In this document: piece after piece, positions 17,537 to 25,314 of the stretch | Position numbering within the stretch: the stretch's first letter is position 1 | Layout: every line of letters starts with the position of its first letter | Source: Pseudomonadota bacterium | GTDB lineage: Bacteria; Myxococcota_A; Polyangia; Haliangiales; Haliangiaceae | Assembly: GCA_022360315.1 (NCBI GenBank) | Contig: JAKSDA010000071.1 | Span: 1-35,305 of the forward strand | Reading direction: 5' to 3' | DNA length: 35,305 nucleotides | Notes under the pieces: generated by a model | What the model was told of the DNA's origin: nothing | What the model saw: only the letters and a program-made list of their open reading frames with translations | Database searches by the model: none | Made by a program: the position numbers and the translations under genes

Positions 17537-17613
17537 CAGCATTCGGGAAAAATCGTTTTTCTCGAATCTGCGTGCGGCAGTCCGCCGGAGGGCTTTGCCC
17601 AATAATGGTAGCA
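17534..17613. mobile_element. MITE-like element family A, copy 2 (shortened)
   Basis: tagcagcattcgggaaaaat matches 69-88, and agtccgccggagggctttgc (17579-17598) matches 166-185, continuing to tggtagca (17613). The middle part (about 111-165 of copy 1) and the right terminal hairpin are missing. The TA plus first G of the element form the stop codon of the metallopeptidase gene. The rest of 17614-17701 shows no other feature. Confidence 0.72.
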
Positions 17614-17701
17614 CGACTGGGGCGGGGCGAAGTTTGTGAGTTTCTCGCAACAATGAGGTCGTTCCGTCCCCGATCGCGGCGGGCTCGGTTACCCTCCGCT
17701 C

Positions 17702-19186
17702 ATGATCGAACCACGCTCGCACGTTGCAGTCTTGTTCGCGCTCGCTGCGGCTGCGGCTTCAGCCGGCTGTGCGGGTCCATCGGCTGCGCAGCCGGGTGCG
17801 GCAGGTTTGGCATCGACCGGGCGCGACGCACCGGCCAAGCGTCGCGTCGTGGTCATCTCGATCGACGGCTTGCGGCCCGAGCTGTATCTGGACCCGGCGG
17901 CCCACGGAGTCTCGCTTCCGGCGCTCACCGGGCTTGCCAGGCGCGGCGTGCACGCCCGGGGTGTTCGCGGCGTCGTGCCGACCGTGACCTATCCATCTCA
18001 CACGACCATGGTCACTGGCATGCGGCCGGCAGGTCACGGAATTGTCACAAATTATCGCTTTGACGAGAGTGGCCGGTTCATCAACTGGTATTGGGAGGCC
18101 GAGGCCATTTCGGCGACCACTCTGTGGCAATCGGCGCGCGCGGCCGGCGCGACCACTGCAGCGCTGTCGTGGCCGGTGACAGTCGGGGCCGACATCGACC
18201 ACAATTTGCCCGAGTTTCCTCTGCGCGGCCGGACGTATCCCGAATATCTACCGCAGACCGCCAGTCCTGCGCTTGCTGCAGCCATTGCTGCGGACGTGAC
18301 GCTGCCCGATATCACCCGAAGCGATGACTACGAGCGCTATCTATTCGACGTTGCCGCGCTGGTCGTGCGGCGGTGGCGGCCCGAGCTCTTGCTTCTGCAC
18401 GTGTTCAACACCGACAGCAAACAGCACGGGCACGGACGCGACGCCGACGAGGTGCGCGCGGCGTTCGAGCAGGTCGACCAACGAGTCGGGGCATTTTTGC
18501 AGGTACTCGCGACCCAGGGGTTGTCCGACGAAACGCTGATCGTGATCACTGGCGACCACGGTTTTGTCGATGTTCACTCGGTGGTGCATCTCAACGCCGC
18601 ACTGGTTCGGGCCGGGTTGATCGAGCTCGACGACTACGCCGAGGTGGTTGGCTGGCGCGCCATGGCCTGGCCGTCGGGTGGCTCGGTGGCGCTGATGCTG
18701 CGTGATCAGGCCGATGCGGGGACGCGCTTGTTGCTCGAGCAGACAGTCGATCAGCTGCTGGCCGGCCAACTGGCCGGAGCGGCGCGCAAAATTTCGGCTG
18801 CAGAGCTGGCCGAACGCGGCGGCATGCCCGGTGCGGAGTTTGCGCTGTTCTTCAATGAAGGCTACAACACGGGCAAGAATCTCACCGGCCCGACGGTGGA
18901 AAGGCTCGATGGGATACGGGGCGCGCACGGACACGATCCCGGTCTTGCACGCATGCGCACGGGTTTCCTGATGGCGGGCCCGGGTGTACGGGCCGGAGCG
19001 GTGATCGACGAGTTGCCCATGGTGGACATCGCGCCGACCATCGCGGCATGGGCCGGCTGGCGACTACAAGGTGTAGAGGGATGGGCGCGCTCGGAACTGT
19101 TTGTCGACACTGCAGCGCGGCTTCACAATTCGCCGTCAATGGATTCAGCGGGCCGGGCGGGCAGCGCGTCGACGTTTTCGCGATAA
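17702..19186 (+). CDS. Alkaline-phosphatase-superfamily phosphodiesterase (nucleotide pyrophosphatase type), lipoprotein
   Basis: 494 residues. An Ala-rich signal ends at SAGC (Cys23). Metal and catalytic residues of type I phosphodiesterases/NPPs are in place: Asp55 (SIDGLRPE), nucleophile Thr96 in PTVTYPSHTTMVTG, Asp238 and His242 (NTDSKQHGHG), Asp285-His286 (GDHGF) and a late His in RGAHGHDPG. These enzymes hydrolyse phosphodiester or pyrophosphate bonds of nucleotides or lipids with two zinc ions in the periplasm or at the surface. The substrate is not readable here. The start ATG at 17702 is the only one giving an intact lipobox. It is probably monocistronic. Confidence 0.9.
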   Translation: MIEPRSHVAVLFALAAAAASAGCAGPSAAQPGAAGLASTGRDAPAKRRVVVISIDGLRPELYLDPAAHGVSLPALTGLARRGVHARGVRGVVPTVTYPSHTTMVTGMRPAGHGIVTNYRFDESGRFINWYWEAEAISATTLWQSARAAGATTAALSWPVTVGADIDHNLPEFPLRGRTYPEYLPQTASPALAAAIAADVTLPDITRSDDYERYLFDVAALVVRRWRPELLLLHVFNTDSKQHGHGRDADEVRAAFEQVDQRVGAFLQVLATQGLSDETLIVITGDHGFVDVHSVVHLNAALVRAGLIELDDYAEVVGWRAMAWPSGGSVALMLRDQADAGTRLLLEQTVDQLLAGQLAGAARKISAAELAERGGMPGAEFALFFNEGYNTGKNLTGPTVERLDGIRGAHGHDPGLARMRTGFLMAGPGVRAGAVIDELPMVDIAPTIAAWAGWRLQGVEGWARSELFVDTAARLHNSPSMDSAGRAGSASTFSR

Positions 19187-19617
19187 CCGCGCGCCCGGTC
19201 CGGGTTTCCGGCCACAGAGCCAGCCGAAGCGTTTGCATGTATCGCTCACCTGGCACCTGCTCGCAGGACCAGCCAATCGCCGGCTTGATCTACCAGCAGC
19301 ACGCCTGCCTCGTGATAGAACAATATCCGCTCACAGTCCGGCCGAAACTCCGACTAGATATCAAGACTTTTTTGGTCATTGTAGTCCAGAAAGACCATCA
19401 AATCGACGGTAGATTTCTTGCCAAACGCCTGCGCCTGCGACATCACGCGCGCGACCATATCTCGATCTTTCCGAAAGGAGAATATCGCCCGGTCAACCAG
19501 CCGGGGACCGAGACTGCGATGGTAGAATGATGCTCGAGGCGTTTTCGGCGCATCGTATATGGGCGCCCGGCTCGCACCGGGGACGCTGCCGCGCGAGCGG
19601 CCCGCGAGTATCATACT
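19187..19617. other. Intergenic region without a supported gene
   Basis: 431 bp. No frame on either strand has a start, family motif and coding bias together. A minus-strand frame carries residues like FGKKSTVDLMVFLDYNDQ and, past a TAG, a further open stretch; it could be a gene remnant but is not convincing. A CATACT just before the ATG at 19618 may be a -10. Confidence 0.4.
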
Positions 19618-20421
19618 ATGACCAGTAAAGACTCCAAGACGCTGTCCCAGGAGAGATTTAGCCGATTTGCCGGTGGATACGTGACTAGCGAGGTTCACGC
19701 CAAGGGCGAGGAACTCGATCGGCTGGTCGCGATCGCCGCGCCGCGACCCGATTGCATCGCCCTCGATGTCGCCACCGGCGGTGGGCATACCGCGCTCAAA
19801 TTTGCTCCTCTGGTCGACCACATGATCGCGGTCGACATCTCGTTCAATATGCTGGTGGCGGCGCGCGACCATATTCACGGGCAAGCGGCGAAAAACATAC
19901 ACTTCGGCCAGGCCGACGCCGAAGATCTTCCCTTCGACGACGAGTCGTTCGATCTGGTCACCTGCCGGATCGCGCCGCATCATTTTCCCTCTTGCGCTCG
20001 CTTCGTCAAGGAGTGCTCGCGGGTGTTGAAACCGCGCGGCCTGCTGCTCGTCCAGGACCACGTGTTGCCCGATGATGCCAGCACAGGACGCTATGTCGAT
20101 GGTTTCGAAAAGCTGCGCGACCCCAGCCACAATCACGCCTTTTCCGATTCACAATGGGTCGGCATGTTCGAGGACGCCGGACTCGCGGTGGAGCATAAAG
20201 AGCACATCATCAAACGGCATCAGTTTCTTCGCTGGGCGGAACTCCAAGGCTGTAGCACCGAGACCATCGAGAGTCTGATACGCATGGTGCAAGAGGCGCC
20301 CGACCGCGCCGTGCAATGGATGCAGCCGCGCGACTTTCCAAACCCACAGGCTTCGTTCATCAACCATCACATCATTCTGTCCGGCCGCAAGAAATCGCCC
20401 TCGCAGGGGAGTAACCCGTGA
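19618..20421 (+). CDS. Class I SAM-dependent methyltransferase (UbiE/YcgJ-like)
   Basis: 267 residues. SAM-binding motif I LDVATGGGHTA (49-59), acidic loop AVDIS (71-75) with Asp73, and motif II ADAEDLPFDD (99-108) place it in the Methyltransf_11 group. The post-motif LVTCRIAPHHFP followed by SRVLKPRGLLLVQD is typical of UbiE/YcgJ enzymes that methylate small, often lipophilic substrates. Its stop overlaps the thioesterase start (GTGA, 20418-20421), so the two products probably act in one pathway. The ATG at 19618 has no Shine-Dalgarno; CATACT immediately upstream suggests a very short leader. Confidence 0.88.
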   Translation: MTSKDSKTLSQERFSRFAGGYVTSEVHAKGEELDRLVAIAAPRPDCIALDVATGGGHTALKFAPLVDHMIAVDISFNMLVAARDHIHGQAAKNIHFGQADAEDLPFDDESFDLVTCRIAPHHFPSCARFVKECSRVLKPRGLLLVQDHVLPDDASTGRYVDGFEKLRDPSHNHAFSDSQWVGMFEDAGLAVEHKEHIIKRHQFLRWAELQGCSTETIESLIRMVQEAPDRAVQWMQPRDFPNPQASFINHHIILSGRKKSPSQGSNP

Positions 20422-20834
20422 AGCAATCCCTGAAAGCTGGCATCGAGCACGAACTCGCATTCCGCGTTCCAGACAACAAGACCGTGCCGAGTCTATTTCC
20501 AGAATCACCCGAGTTTCAGGCAATGCCCAGAGTATTTGCCACTGGCTTCATGGTCGGTTTGATCGAATGGGCCTGTATCCTGGCCATCAACCCATACATC
20601 GATTGGCCAGACGAGCAGACCGTGGGCACGCACGTCAATCTGAGCCACTCCGCGGCCACTCCGCCGGGACTCGAAGTGCGGGCCAGAGTCGAGCTGATCA
20701 CGGTCGATCGCAAGCGCCTGGTCTTCGAGGTCGAGGCCCATGACGGCGTCGATCTGATCTGCCGCGGCAGCCACGAGCGCTACGTGATCAACGCCGAAAC
20801 GTTCAACAAACGAGCAAAAGACAAGCTCGGCTAA
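20418..20834 (+). CDS. Hot-dog thioesterase, fluoroacetyl-CoA-thioesterase (FlK)-like
   Basis: 138 residues in a single hot-dog fold. The catalytic triad of FlK-type thioesterases is present at matching spacing: Thr42 (ATGFMVG), Glu50 (LIEWA) and His77 (NLSHSAATPPG). TVGTHVNL and the closing CRGSHERYVI are also family features. These enzymes hydrolyse short acyl-CoAs; few act on fluoroacetyl-CoA, so that substrate should not be assumed. GTG start overlapping the methyltransferase stop shows translational coupling. The TAA stop runs into repeat family B. Confidence 0.85.
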   Translation: MKQSLKAGIEHELAFRVPDNKTVPSLFPESPEFQAMPRVFATGFMVGLIEWACILAINPYIDWPDEQTVGTHVNLSHSAATPPGLEVRARVELITVDRKRLVFEVEAHDGVDLICRGSHERYVINAETFNKRAKDKLG

Positions 20835-20864
20835 GAGCCGGTCCAAAAACCTCGGACCGGCTCT
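20832..20864. repeat. Interspersed repeat family B, copy 2 (minimal palindrome)
   Basis: Perfect 11-bp arms agagccggtcc (20834-20844) and ggaccggctct (20854-20864) flank aaaaacctc. It is a collapsed version of the longer element at 285 and 35151. It sits between convergent genes. No T-tract follows on either strand, so it is not a classic intrinsic terminator, though it could still stop or protect transcripts. Confidence 0.75.
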
Positions 20865-20877
20865 AAAAGGCCGGCCG

Positions 20878-22089
20878 CTATTCGGTTACCCGCGCGATGA
20901 CAAACGCAATGTCATCGTCGGCTTTGGTGTTGTTGGCAAACTCCTCGATGCGAACTCGGAGTGCGTCGCGAATGGCGTCGACAGGACGATCGTGCAAGTC
21001 GCGTAACCACCGCACCAACCTTCCTACCCCGAGCTCGCGGTTGCGGTCGTTGCGCGTCTCCGAAAGGCCATCGGTGTAGAACAAAAGTAGGTCGTTTTTC
21101 TCCAGCTGCATCTGGCTCTCATCGCGCTGCGGATCCGAGCCGATCTCCGACAGGCCCAGTTGAGCGCCGCGAGCAACCAAAGCTCGTGCTTTCGCCCTGC
21201 CCCGCGTTTCCTCGGCAACATCCTTCTCACCGAGAAGGATGGGTAAACAATGGCCAGCATTGACATAGCGTATGACCCGACTCTCTATGTGATAGACCGC
21301 GGCAAATAGGGTCATGGCAAACTGACCGTGCCCCATGCCGGCCACGACTCCGTCGAGAAGCTGCACGAGAAACTGCGGTTCTCTGCATTTGCCGAGAAAT
21401 GTGTGAAAAAAATCGGCATGCTGGCCCTGATTTGGGCCGTGATGCGCGCCCTCGTTGGTCAGTTGATCGAGTACGCTCAACGTGGATACCGCCGAGAATA
21501 CACCGGCAGTTATCAATGCTGAACCGAGACCGTGACCGGTCACATCGCCGATAAAAATCGACAGCTCGTCCGCCTCATGGTTGTGCCAAAACCCCAGCCA
21601 ATCCCCACTCGCCTCCGAAGCCGGCGTGTAACTCATGCTCAGCTCGAGACCGGGCACATTCTCCGGTGGGGCCGCCGGTATCAATAGCCGCTGAACACTG
21701 CCGGCGAGTTCGAGCTCGTTTTCCATACGACGCAGATCGCGCTCCTGACGCGATCGCTCGCGACGCAAGTCATCGTAGGCCTTGACCAGGCGTTTGTGCG
21801 CCATGTCGAGCTCTGCCGAGGTCTTGGCCAGTGATTCCGCCTGTTCTCGATACGCTTGCTCGCGGGTCTCGAGTTCCTCGGCGAGCAGGGAGATACGGAC
21901 GTTTGCCTGCTCGAGTCCCTGACGGTGCAGTTCCATCTCTGCCTGGTAGGCTTTGAGATGCGAAATGTGGGCCAGAGCCTGGTCGTACTGGATCGACAGC
22001 TCCCTCAGCTCGGTCTGCAGAGCCTCGTTCTGCCTTGCGAGCCTCTCCGCCCCACTCAAACCACTACCTGATTGATTGTCCTCGTTCAT
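20878..22089 (-). CDS. SpoIIE/RsbU-type PP2C serine phosphatase with long coiled coil
   Basis: 403 residues. Residues 13-130 are a heptad-rich coiled coil (many Leu, Glu, Arg). A short linker LAGSVQRLLIP (128-138) leads to the PPM phosphatase domain: SGDWLGF (161-167), GDVTGHGLGSAL (181-192), VNAGHCLPIL (276-285), LLFYTDGLSE (335-344) and DDIAFVIARV (392-401). The metal-binding aspartates are Asp163, Asp182, Asp340 and Asp392/393. Such proteins dephosphorylate anti-sigma-factor antagonists in partner-switching systems. There is no REC, PAS or GAF sensor; the coiled coil may be the input. It is divergent from a Ser/Thr kinase, which it could oppose. Confidence 0.9.
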   Translation of the reverse strand: MNEDNQSGSGLSGAERLARQNEALQTELRELSIQYDQALAHISHLKAYQAEMELHRQGLEQANVRISLLAEELETREQAYREQAESLAKTSAELDMAHKRLVKAYDDLRRERSRQERDLRRMENELELAGSVQRLLIPAAPPENVPGLELSMSYTPASEASGDWLGFWHNHEADELSIFIGDVTGHGLGSALITAGVFSAVSTLSVLDQLTNEGAHHGPNQGQHADFFHTFLGKCREPQFLVQLLDGVVAGMGHGQFAMTLFAAVYHIESRVIRYVNAGHCLPILLGEKDVAEETRGRAKARALVARGAQLGLSEIGSDPQRDESQMQLEKNDLLLFYTDGLSETRNDRNRELGVGRLVRWLRDLHDRPVDAIRDALRVRIEEFANNTKADDDIAFVIARVTE

Positions 22090-22647
22090 CGATTGACTTC
22101 ACGTTTCGACGCGCAGTAAGGACCCACGCACAAATAACCTTGTGCACTGGCGACCCATCGTTATCCCGGCCGGCCCTTCCGGCTGCCCGGCCCGTCGGTC
22201 ATACGAAACCACCATGGTTCCCTCGTAGCGTCTTGCCAGATGGATGCGAAACGCATTTTTTGCGCGGTCGCTGGAGTAATTGCCCTTTCATTTTGCTCAA
22301 AACCAGTGGGCTGGATTCGTTCGACGAGTACAGTTTGCTGTTTGAGCAACGCTCACTGCTTGTAGAGGGCCGGTAAGCCTCGAAGGCATTCATTACAGGT
22401 TGCCATGCGCAGCGAGCCAGGGCGACGCGATAGACTCGCAGGGGGCAGCAGTATAGCCAGCCACCATGCCGGTCGCAACGCACTGCGACATGACGCACGC
22501 CGATCGCCGTTTGACGGGCAGCCATCGACGCCTGGTGATAATTTTGAAAGCCCGATTGCCCAGCGGCGCTGCCTTCTGGAGCAATAACAGATCTGTTGTT
22601 CGACGACCTCTTACTGAAAAAGCCTCTTTGGGGTACGATTACCTGCT
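22090..22647. other. Long divergent intergenic region
   Basis: 558 bp between the SpoIIE phosphatase and the kinase. Short frames exist on both strands, but none has a family motif or a ribosome site. It presumably holds both promoters and perhaps a 5' leader for either gene. Confidence 0.4.
22634..22639 (+). promoter_or_regulatory. Possible -10 of a near-leaderless kinase transcript
   Basis: TACGAT ends 8 bases before the kinase ATG (22648), with TTACTG 17 bases upstream as a weak -35. There is no Shine-Dalgarno, so transcription may start at or near the ATG. Weak. Confidence 0.28.
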
Positions 22648-24390
22648 ATGCCCGCATACCAGGTTGCTCGCCGTATTGGCTCAGGTGGGATGGCAGAAGT
22701 GCTGCTTGCCTGCCAGCAAGGTCCTGGCGGCTTCGAGAAACTTGTTGTCATAAAGCGAATCCTCTCTCAGTTTCACGGTGACGAACGCTTTGTCAGCATG
22801 TTCCTCGCAGAGGCCCGGCTCGCGGCATCTCTGAAGCATCCCAATATCGTCGAGATCTACAACGTGATGCGCGAGCGAGATCAGTTCGCCATCGTCATGG
22901 AATACGTTTCGGGTGAGGATCTGCGCTGCATTCTCGACTCGGTTGCACAACTCGAACGCCGCATTCCCGTACCGCTGATCTGCCATATCGCCGCCGCGGC
23001 CGCCGATGCTCTGCATTGCGCGCACTCCGCCACCGATGCCGACGGCAACTCGCGCTCCATCGTTCACTGCGATATATCGCCCTCGAACATCATGGTGACC
23101 TACGGCGGCTACACCAAGGTGGTCGATTTCGGCCTCGCCAAGGTCCTGTCCACGACACAGCCCGGCCCCCTGCAGGGCAACCTGCTCTATTGTTCGCCAG
23201 AACAGGTCAACAATATGGAGCTGGACAGGCGCTCGGATCTTTTCTCGCTCGGGGTTGTACTGCACGAAATGTTGACCTCGCGCAAGCTGTTCGCCGGTCC
23301 ATCCGAGGCCGCGATCGTGCGCAACGTCATCGAGCGGCCGATTCCGCCCCCGAGCATCTACAACCCCAATGTGCCACCGCAGCTCGACGAGATCGTTCTG
23401 CGGCTTCTCGAGCGAGACCCCATCATTCGCACCCCGACAGCGGCGCATCTGCGCAATCAGCTGGAAGAGCTACTCCGCGCCCTGGGCGGCAGCTCGGATC
23501 GTGCGATCGGAGAATGGCTCACCGCCACTCTGGCCGAAAGACGCGCCACCCGGCTCGCTGTCGAGCGCCAGGTAACCGAGGACGCGCGGCGCAAGGCATT
23601 GCCCTCCAATAGCGAGTTGCCGCCTCTCTTCGTATCGTCAGCCCAGGATAGCGCCCCCTACCGGTCCGGCACTGCCCCGCAACTCCTCCCCACAACACCG
23701 AGTTCGCTGATTCCCAGGATCACCAACCCGGATTCCTCGCCAATCCATACACCTTCCCAGCCATTTCACTACCAGCCGACCGGCAGCAACCCGTTCAGTC
23801 AAGGGGTGAGTCTGCCGGCACCGCCCAGGCGGCAGCGAAGTCTGGGTGTGCTTGCCATCTTTGCCCTGATCGCGGTATCTGTCGGCGCAGCAGCGGCGTC
23901 TTTCCTCGCGCAACGGAGTTCTCAGGCCATTGTGGAGCAGCAGCCACCACAACCACAACCACAACCACAACCACAACCACAGCCCGCACCTGAGACCCCG
24001 GAGACTGTCGAGAGCCCGGTTGTCGAAAGAGCCGAAATCCCCTCAGCGGCGCTGCGGTTGCACGCCGTTCCCTACGGTGCCAAGGTCGCTGTCGACGGCG
24101 AGCCATTCGACAAGGAGATCGGCCCCGATGGCCTGCTGGTACCGGTACCACCCAGCAAAGAGCTCAGAATCGTCATCTCCAAGAACGGCTACAGCTCGCA
24201 TGAGGCCACCTTGTTGAGTCCGGGTTCTGGCGTGATGCCGGTCTATATCACGCTGACCAAAGCGGTCGTGGCGAAGGAAAAAAGCGCGACACCAAGCGGC
24301 CGTCCAATCGTTCGCGCAAGCGTACCAGCCGGCGCCCGAGCAACGGCACCCTGGTGCTCGACTTCAGACCATCCAACGCCTCTATTTTGA
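22648..24390 (+). CDS. Transmembrane Ser/Thr protein kinase with periplasmic PEGA domain (5' part of a frameshifted gene)
   Basis: Kinase domain: GSGGMAEV (11-18), Lys36 (VIKR), Glu55, HCDISPSN (140-147, non-RD with Cys), DFGLAK (160-165) and SPEQ. A Ser/Pro-rich juxtamembrane (315-395) leads to one membrane helix (about 399-420). The periplasmic side starts with a Gln-Pro repeat (432-446), then a PEGA domain (about 467-537: HAVPYGAKVAVDGEPF). The last 35 residues after AKEK are out of the natural frame: from about 24283 the coding signal moves to the -1 frame (feature at 24354-25112). One extra A in the run at 24278-24283 would give a single protein of about 820 residues. It lies 202 bp upstream of a TonB-dependent receptor. 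Confidence 0.87.
   Translation: MPAYQVARRIGSGGMAEVLLACQQGPGGFEKLVVIKRILSQFHGDERFVSMFLAEARLAASLKHPNIVEIYNVMRERDQFAIVMEYVSGEDLRCILDSVAQLERRIPVPLICHIAAAAADALHCAHSATDADGNSRSIVHCDISPSNIMVTYGGYTKVVDFGLAKVLSTTQPGPLQGNLLYCSPEQVNNMELDRRSDLFSLGVVLHEMLTSRKLFAGPSEAAIVRNVIERPIPPPSIYNPNVPPQLDEIVLRLLERDPIIRTPTAAHLRNQLEELLRALGGSSDRAIGEWLTATLAERRATRLAVERQVTEDARRKALPSNSELPPLFVSSAQDSAPYRSGTAPQLLPTTPSSLIPRITNPDSSPIHTPSQPFHYQPTGSNPFSQGVSLPAPPRRQRSLGVLAIFALIAVSVGAAAASFLAQRSSQAIVEQQPPQPQPQPQPQPQPAPETPETVESPVVERAEIPSAALRLHAVPYGAKVAVDGEPFDKEIGPDGLLVPVPPSKELRIVISKNGYSSHEATLLSPGSGVMPVYITLTKAVVAKEKSATPSGRPIVRASVPAGARATAPWCSTSDHPTPLF
23947..23982 (+). repeat. CCACAA hexanucleotide tandem repeat
   Basis: Five exact CCACAA units and a sixth ending in G, encoding the Gln-Pro spacer just outside the membrane helix of the kinase. 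A change in unit number stays in frame and alters spacer length. Confidence 0.9.
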
Positions 24391-25112
24391 TCGACGGAAA
24401 GACGCGTTCAGGGCGTTCACCGCAAAAGCTGGAGCTCGAACGAGGGCGACACACGGTCCAGGTGTCGGCCTCCGGTTATGTTCCGATGGCCAGGACATTC
24501 GAGATCGAAGGGGGCGAGACCGAGCGCGTCTCCATCCAGCTGCAGCGCGAGGCGCCGCGAATGGGCAAGGTGAGAGTTTCTTCCACGCCAGCTGGAGCCA
24601 CAGTGCGCGTCGACGGTGAATACAAGGGCGATACTCCTCTGACCAAACTCAAACTGCCAGCCGGCGAGACGATCGTTATAGAACTTACCCTGGATGGATA
24701 CAAAAAGTGGCGCAAACGCGTCACTCCGGCGATCAACGACGTTGCCAGGGTGACTGCCACCCTGGAGCCGATCGTCAAGGAAAAACCCAAACCCGAGCCG
24801 CCCGCCAAACCGGTGAAAGTATCGGCCTCCGATGTCACCAAAGTTTCGGGCAATCTGCCGTCCATTCGTCTGCGCAACGTCAAGCTGGATGGAAACAAAC
24901 CGGCCACGACCAAGCCGATCTCAGCGCGCCTGTGTATCGATACCCGGGGCAAGGTCACAACGGTCACGCTGGGGAAAAGCGTCCCTGCCAAGATGGTCAC
25001 CACCTTGCGCCGCGCTCTCAAGGCGTGGCGCTACAAGCCTTATCGGTCCTCGAGCAAGGCCGTGCCGGCCTGTTTTGTCAGCCGGTTCCGACTCAAAATC
25101 GAGGCGCTCTAA
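24354..25112 (+). CDS. 3' part of the frameshifted kinase gene: two PEGA domains and a TonB-C-like domain
   Basis: The frame is open from about 24270; 24354 is only the first GTG. Numbering from there: PEGA (1-65, SNASILIDGKTRSGRSPQKL), PEGA (70-140, STPAGATVRVDGEYKGDTPL), a Lys/Pro spacer KEKPKPEPPAKP (142-153) and a domain resembling the TonB C-terminus or AgmX/PglI C-terminus (188-250: LCIDTRGKVTTVTL, LRRALKAWRYKP, VPACFVSRF). It has no signal peptide, membrane segment or ribosome site, so alone it would be non-functional in the cytoplasm. It is best read as the continuation of the upstream kinase after a one-base frameshift at 24278-24283, in nature or in assembly. Confidence 0.75.
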   Translation: MLDFRPSNASILIDGKTRSGRSPQKLELERGRHTVQVSASGYVPMARTFEIEGGETERVSIQLQREAPRMGKVRVSSTPAGATVRVDGEYKGDTPLTKLKLPAGETIVIELTLDGYKKWRKRVTPAINDVARVTATLEPIVKEKPKPEPPAKPVKVSASDVTKVSGNLPSIRLRNVKLDGNKPATTKPISARLCIDTRGKVTTVTLGKSVPAKMVTTLRRALKAWRYKPYRSSSKAVPACFVSRFRLKIEAL

Positions 25113-25186
25113 CCCAACGCATTGGTTGTCGATGGGACTGCGTTCCACCTGCCGCTGCTGGATAAATAACCATATTCATTTCGATA

Positions 25187-25219
25187 TTGACATCATTCAG
25201 AGCTACGATTTAGCATAAT
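25187..25219 (+). promoter_or_regulatory. AT-rich putative promoter of the TonB-dependent receptor gene
   Basis: The 202-bp gap (25113-25314) contains a strikingly AT-rich tract. A perfect TTGACA (25187-25192) is followed by CATAAT (25214-25219), but the spacing is 21, longer than ideal. No clear Fur box or other operator is seen. The receptor therefore probably has its own transcript. Confidence 0.35.
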
Positions 25220-25314
25220 AATAAACATTGCAATATGCGGATGGTGACAGTGCTGTAGCAATCACATAGTTTGCTTTATCTCTGCCTGCTGATCCGTTGA
25301 TCCGGGGGATGCCC

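Noticed and set aside
19354..20136. 260-residue minus-strand frame
   Set aside because: Most of it is antisense to the clear methyltransferase gene; only the last 50 residues lie in non-coding DNA and show no family motif.
20834..20864. Intrinsic terminator for the convergent genes
   Set aside because: The stem is good, but there is no T-tract on either strand, and the same sequence recurs as part of repeat family B.
22681..23448. 255-residue minus-strand frame inside the kinase
   Set aside because: Antisense to an intact kinase domain; high GC content opens such frames commonly.
24278..24284. Programmed -1 frameshift at A AAA AAG
   Set aside because: The run is a slippery heptamer in composition, but the kinase codons fall at 24277, 24280 and 24283, so the phase required for tandem slippage is wrong. 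An indel or single-site slippage is more likely.
25140..25290. Fur box in front of the TonB-dependent receptor
   Set aside because: The region is AT-rich, but no convincing match to the 19-bp inverted Fur consensus is present.
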